Shown one piece after another: positions 5,101 to 8,179 of a DNA stretch of 8,179 nucleotides (position 1 is its first letter; every line of letters starts with the position of its first letter). Under the pieces are notes generated by a model. That model made no database searches and was not told where the DNA came from. It saw only the letters and a program-made list of their open reading frames with translations. The translations under genes were made by a program, and so were the position numbers. Source of the DNA: Planctomycetaceae bacterium (lineage in GTDB: Bacteria; Planctomycetota; Planctomycetia; Planctomycetales; Planctomycetaceae); assembly GCA_947479075.1 (NCBI GenBank), contig CANJZR010000153.1, positions 1-8,179 of the forward strand, given 5' to 3'.

Positions 5101-7956
5101 TTCATCAATCAAGCTGGTGTCGATCTCCTGAGGGCCTCATCAACGGCGGAAGTGCTCGGAAGGTCTCCGTTCGAATTCTTCCATCCCGATGACCATTCAC
5201 AAATCCGGCAACGCATCGCCCGGTTGCGAAGCGGGCCAGGAACCGCCCCGATTGTTGAGTTGCACCTGATTACCCTGGACGGTCGCGTGATTGACGTCGA
5301 TGTGCAGGCAGCGTCTTACTACAGCGACGGGAAACTTGAGATTCAAGTCGTGTGTCGGGATGTCACCGCGAGGAAAAAAGCTGAGCAGGAACAGAGGAGG
5401 CACGTCCGTTACTCGAATTTCAGCGCTGCTGTTGGGCTGGGGCTGTCGCAAATGCCTACGCTCCTTGAAATGCTACAGTGTTGTGCCGAGGCGATGGTGA
5501 CTCATCTGAACGCCACCTTTGCTCGAGTCTGGATACTAAACGAACGAAATGACTGGCTGGAATTACAGGCGAGCGCCGGAGTTTGCACGCGCCTAGATAA
5601 TCTGTTGGCGCGGGTTTTGGTTGGTCAGCAAACGATCGGCCGGATCGCAGCGGCGAAGAGGCCCTTCGTGACCGGATCAATCGTCGACAGCATCGACGTG
5701 GGAGATGAACAATGGGCTGGTTCGAACCAGCTTGTTTCCTTCGCAGGATATCCTCTGCTGATTGATGGGCGGTGCCTGGGAGTTGTTGCGTTGTTTTCAC
5801 GCGACTCCTTTGATGAGGCGTTGCTCGATCACCTGGCGATGGCCGCCAATGGGATGGCGCAGAACATTGAACGAAAAAATGCGGCGTCCATGCTGGCCGA
5901 GTTGAATACGACGCTGGAGCAGCGTGTCATTCAGCGAACGCTCGAATTGAAGTCGAGCGTGCAGTTTAATCAGGCAACGCTTGACGCACTGTCTGCACAT
6001 GTTGCGGTGGTCGACCGTAAAGGTGACATCGTGGCCACGAATGCTGCGTGGCGGAAGTTCGCAGCGGAGAACGGGACAGACTTTCAATATGTCAGCGAAG
6101 GGGCCAGCTACATAGATGTCTGTGATGCCGCCGCAGAACGAGGAGATGCGGATGCAGCCCTCGTCGCCAAGGCATTACGCGACGTTCTGTCAGGCGGGTG
6201 CTCCGCCTGGAGTCACGAGTATCCCAGTCATACTCTCACGAAGCGGCGATGGTACATTTGCCAGGTGACGCTCGGCTATATCAATCAGCAACCTCACGCC
6301 GTCGTGGCTCATGAAGATATTACCAGTGTGAAGGTCGCACAGGAGGAACTCCGAGAGGCGAAGGAAAAAGCCGTCCAGGCGAGCAAGTCAAAAAGCGAGT
6401 TTCTGGCGACCATGAGCCATGAGCTGCGTACTCCCCTGAACGGCATCCTCGGAATGAATCAATTGTTGCTCACCACTGAGTTGAGTGAACGGCAGCGTGA
6501 GTATGTGGCCGCGTGCAATACCAGCGGCCAATTGTTGCTGCAACTGATTAATGACAGTCTTGATCTCTCTAAGATCGAGGCCGGTAAACTGGAACTCGAC
6601 CCACGAGAATGCAACGTTGACGTACTTACTTATGATGTCGTGGATATGATGTTGCACTCCGCACGAACGAAACAGCTCCAGTTGAAATGTCGTGTCACTC
6701 CCGATGCGTGCGTCGTCGGGTTCTTTGACGACTCCCGATTACGGCAAGTGCTGGTGAACTTACTTTCCAATGCCATCAAGTTCACATCGTCTGGAAGCAT
6801 TACTGTCTTGGTGGAGCGCATCTCAGAGACAGATCGATCTGCTCGTTTGCGGTTTTCCGTCTCGGACACTGGCATTGGAATTCCTGAGGAACGACTCGAT
6901 CGGCTCTTCAAGTCCTTTTCGCAAGTGGATAGTTCGACCACTCGACAGTACGGAGGGACAGGTTTGGGACTGTCCATCTGCAAGCAGTTGATTGAGTTGA
7001 TGGAAGGCGACATCGGAGTCGAGAGCCAGGTCGGTGTCGGAACGACATTCTGGTTTGAGATCGAGATCGCCACACCCAATGGCACATCAATTGCGAAACA
7101 AGAAATGCGACTGTTGGGAGGAACTCAGATCATTGCGATCCAGGGAGGAGATCGGGAGTACGCGGACGTGGCCCAATGTTTGCGCAGTTGGAATTGCGCA
7201 TTCCGGCTGGTCGTGTCTGTGGACGAGGCCATCACTGCGGTGCAGAACTCACTTGTCACTGATCGTCCAGTTCGCATTGTCCTCGCAGATTGTCGGCTGG
7301 CCTCCGGCCTTCGAGTAGAAAAGCTGAATGAACTGAAAACCCTGCCCGGTATTCAACTGATTGGACTTGGCGCTCCGAATGGCTCAGATGCGAAAAGTCT
7401 GTTGGTTGGCGTTGGATTTCGAAATGTGCTGGACGATCCACTCCGCCCGAGCGTCTTGTTCAACGCTTTGGTCGAAGCGTTATCGCCGAGAAAGGAAGCG
7501 TCCGTCGAAAAGACGGACCGACCATTAATATCTGCACAAATGAGGATGAAAGTCTCCACTCACATTCTGGTGGCGGAGGACAATCCGATCAATCAACTGT
7601 ACATCCGAGAATTGCTCAAGCATTTCGGCTGCACGAGCGACCTCGCTTCGAACGGTGAAGAAGCGCTCGCAGCTGTGCAGCAAAAGCACTACGACCTTGT
7701 CCTGATGGATTGCCAGATGCCCGAAATGGATGGATTTACCGCAGCGAGAGAGATTCGTCGCAAAGAAGCATCCGGCGAGATACCTCGGCGGCACAATATT
7801 GTGGCCCTGACGGCGAATGCGCTGGAAGGGGATCGTCAACGGTGCCTGGAAGCTGGGATGGATGATTACCTCGCTAAACCGCTCCAGCCCGGGAAGCTCC
7901 ATGAATTGCTGCAAAAGTACGCTCATACGAACGAAGACGAATCACCGGAATTCTGA
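2182..7956 (+). CDS. Multi-PAS/GAF hybrid sensor histidine kinase, cytoplasmic, 1,924 residues
   Basis: A two-component sensor: input domains control ATP-dependent autophosphorylation of a His, then phosphate moves to an Asp in the attached receiver. Approximate order: PAS 4-133, PAS 139-255, PAS 260-375, coiled coil 376-408, GAF-like 410-565, PAS 570-690, PAS 694-813, PAS 818-942, PAS 948-1068, GAF 1075-1233, coiled coil 1236-1262, PAS-like 1265-1385, HisKA with MSHELRTPLNGI (phospho-acceptor His1413), HATPase_c with N box around Asn1526/Asn1530, G1 DTGIGI at 1562-1567, F box FKSF at 1576-1579 and G2 GGTGLGL at 1591-1597. Then a degenerate receiver 1645-1770 and a canonical receiver 1794-1912 (acidic pair Glu1799/Asp1800, phospho-site Asp1843, Thr1877, Lys1899). 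I see no signal peptide, membrane segment or HPt domain, so it should sense cytoplasmic or diffusible cues. No LOV cysteine motif or clear chromophore site is visible. All kinase motifs are intact. No partner gene is adjacent, so the phosphorelay partner is probably encoded elsewhere. Confidence 0.96.
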   Translation: MFDLNAVLQAAGSMIVATDRVGTVQIFNSAAERMLGWSGDEVVGRQSFMLWHDPAEVADRAAELSRKLGRVIPPGFEVFVTKARDKVNERQRWTFVRKDGRRIPVLLTMSAIRDALGTITGFVGTAEELTSTAETEEQRDSFFDISIDLLGIANTDGYFKRINPAFGRVLGWTEKEFLSKPFLDFIHPEDQAATRDLVVQLAAGKPTFHFENRYRCKDGTWRWLAWTCTPQPDGSLYAVGRDVTTLKLAEETLRHTQRDLAITLNSIGDAVVATDAERRITRMNPVAEQLTGWEQSEVVGLSIEQVIHLVHEETRRPVVIPDDEVLVRGTIHGLANRTVLISRNGTERPVAESAALIRDEAGHNTGVVLVLRDTSKDRSLERELQESNAHLEKQVAARTADLLTEQRRLRYSTLILEAIASDTPLDETIQLITKFVADGDATTPCGILLFEAKQERMQLCIDRDLPGDLAETLLQLPSGEPANWLWQAVLSGQRTVLEHPSGPHLVKNSDWQFIWLEPIVSGDGKVLGGIITFKEQCEPPGEDELALVESACRLARFAIQRVQNRESLEASEKRHRAFLEHFPAPVFVYDRESFQYLAVSDRAVDEYGYSREEFMQMTIADIRPKEDLQALQTILNESGTTFEHRGLWRHLKKNGSLIDVQITTYGLELDGRAACIVLAQDVTETLRAENALRRSRALKLAILQSSLDAIVTMNSQGQIVEFNRAAEDTFGYTKAEVLGQLVSDLLIPDELRESHERGIARYLSTGESRIICKRIQTNAIRSNGQTFPVELTVVPVVLDGEQLFTAFLRDLTIIRQAEQELHRTSELLQAIANETTDAIFVKDAQGRYLLFNRAAAELTGHRVDEVLGRDDIFVFGENHGRLLLENDRLVMQSNQSHILEEELAAAGVTRTYHVLKTPLRAPNGNVVGIIGISRDITERKQMESAIRASEERYRSIVEQSPDMIFVNRDDRIFFINQAGVDLLRASSTAEVLGRSPFEFFHPDDHSQIRQRIARLRSGPGTAPIVELHLITLDGRVIDVDVQAASYYSDGKLEIQVVCRDVTARKKAEQEQRRHVRYSNFSAAVGLGLSQMPTLLEMLQCCAEAMVTHLNATFARVWILNERNDWLELQASAGVCTRLDNLLARVLVGQQTIGRIAAAKRPFVTGSIVDSIDVGDEQWAGSNQLVSFAGYPLLIDGRCLGVVALFSRDSFDEALLDHLAMAANGMAQNIERKNAASMLAELNTTLEQRVIQRTLELKSSVQFNQATLDALSAHVAVVDRKGDIVATNAAWRKFAAENGTDFQYVSEGASYIDVCDAAAERGDADAALVAKALRDVLSGGCSAWSHEYPSHTLTKRRWYICQVTLGYINQQPHAVVAHEDITSVKVAQEELREAKEKAVQASKSKSEFLATMSHELRTPLNGILGMNQLLLTTELSERQREYVAACNTSGQLLLQLINDSLDLSKIEAGKLELDPRECNVDVLTYDVVDMMLHSARTKQLQLKCRVTPDACVVGFFDDSRLRQVLVNLLSNAIKFTSSGSITVLVERISETDRSARLRFSVSDTGIGIPEERLDRLFKSFSQVDSSTTRQYGGTGLGLSICKQLIELMEGDIGVESQVGVGTTFWFEIEIATPNGTSIAKQEMRLLGGTQIIAIQGGDREYADVAQCLRSWNCAFRLVVSVDEAITAVQNSLVTDRPVRIVLADCRLASGLRVEKLNELKTLPGIQLIGLGAPNGSDAKSLLVGVGFRNVLDDPLRPSVLFNALVEALSPRKEASVEKTDRPLISAQMRMKVSTHILVAEDNPINQLYIRELLKHFGCTSDLASNGEEALAAVQQKHYDLVLMDCQMPEMDGFTAAREIRRKEASGEIPRRHNIVALTANALEGDRQRCLEAGMDDYLAKPLQPGKLHELLQKYAHTNEDESPEF

Positions 7957-8179
7957 TGGACCTCCGGCTTGAAAGCGCGTCGCAATCCTCACCCCCCAGC
8001 GATCCGCACAGCTGCCATGCGGCATTCCCCGTATCTCTCTGCACCCGAGTGGTGTTGACCGCTTGATGAGTAACGATGTCCTGTTCGACGCCGTCGCGAT
8101 GTCGGTACTCACTGATTCGACACACGCATTCACCCGGTCATTCTGCGTGTAATCTCTCGGAGGCTCCCTGATCCCGAAG
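7957..8179. other. Right-hand flank with no supported gene
   Basis: After the kinase TGA (7954-7956) I see no recognisable coding sequence on either strand. Short minus-strand frames (starts near 8125 and 8133) run back into the kinase 3' end and look like antisense shadows. A weak 5-bp stem, CCGCA (8004-8008) with TGCGG (8018-8022), lacks a T tract and is not a convincing terminator, so where the kinase transcript ends is unclear. Confidence 0.4.

Noticed and set aside
2176..7926. Many antisense and out-of-frame open frames inside the kinase gene
   Set aside because: They overlap a single intact, domain-rich coding sequence and show no family motifs; they are shadows of its codon structure.
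8004..8022. Possible terminator hairpin after the kinase (CCGCA/TGCGG)
   Set aside because: Only 5 base pairs with a 9-base loop and no T tract.
7942..8133. Minus-strand frame after the kinase
   Set aside because: Low-complexity-free but unrecognised; it overlaps the kinase 3' end and a competing frame is equally open, so coding is not supported.

Overview
The window looks like chromosomal DNA of a planctomycete (phylum Planctomycetota, Planctomycetaceae-like). This is inferred from three protein types: the N-terminal region of a secreted PQQ/beta-propeller-type protein, an AAA+ ATPase fragment and a tyrosine-recombinase fragment, all of kinds I associate with that phylum. A very long PAS-rich hybrid kinase and a tRNA without an encoded CCA fit but do not prove it. 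Base composition is moderate GC by eye.

Layout: (1) 1-803, minus strand: the 5' part of an exported protein gene that runs off the left edge. (2) 804-1064: a short divergent intergenic region with candidate promoters for the minus-strand gene and for the tRNA. (3) 1065-1151, plus strand: a complete tRNA-Ser(UGA), followed by a strong hairpin terminator and a compact cluster of three ACTGGGACAA sites. (4) 1286-1923, minus strand: a gene graveyard. It holds the last ~116 codons of a tyrosine recombinase (HxxR, H and Y catalytic residues preserved) joined directly, out of frame, to an ~87-codon internal piece of an AAA+ ATPase. (5) About 1924-2181: no gene I can defend, then a Shine-Dalgarno sequence. 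(6) 2182-7956, plus strand: one intact 1,924-residue cytoplasmic hybrid histidine kinase with about eight PAS domains, two GAF-like domains, HisKA, HATPase_c, a degenerate receiver and a canonical C-terminal receiver. (7) 7957-8179: nothing supportable.

Interpretation: a tRNA-Ser gene with a broken integrase remnant beside it suggests a former integration site of a mobile element that later decayed by deletion. The kinase is alone in the visible window: no response regulator, HPt protein or co-oriented gene is next to it. Its output is therefore probably phosphotransfer to a distantly encoded HPt or regulator. I see no convincing new multi-gene system here. The most interesting items are the recombinase/ATPase fusion scar with its tRNA-proximal repeats, and the kinase architecture with one inactive-looking and one active-looking receiver.
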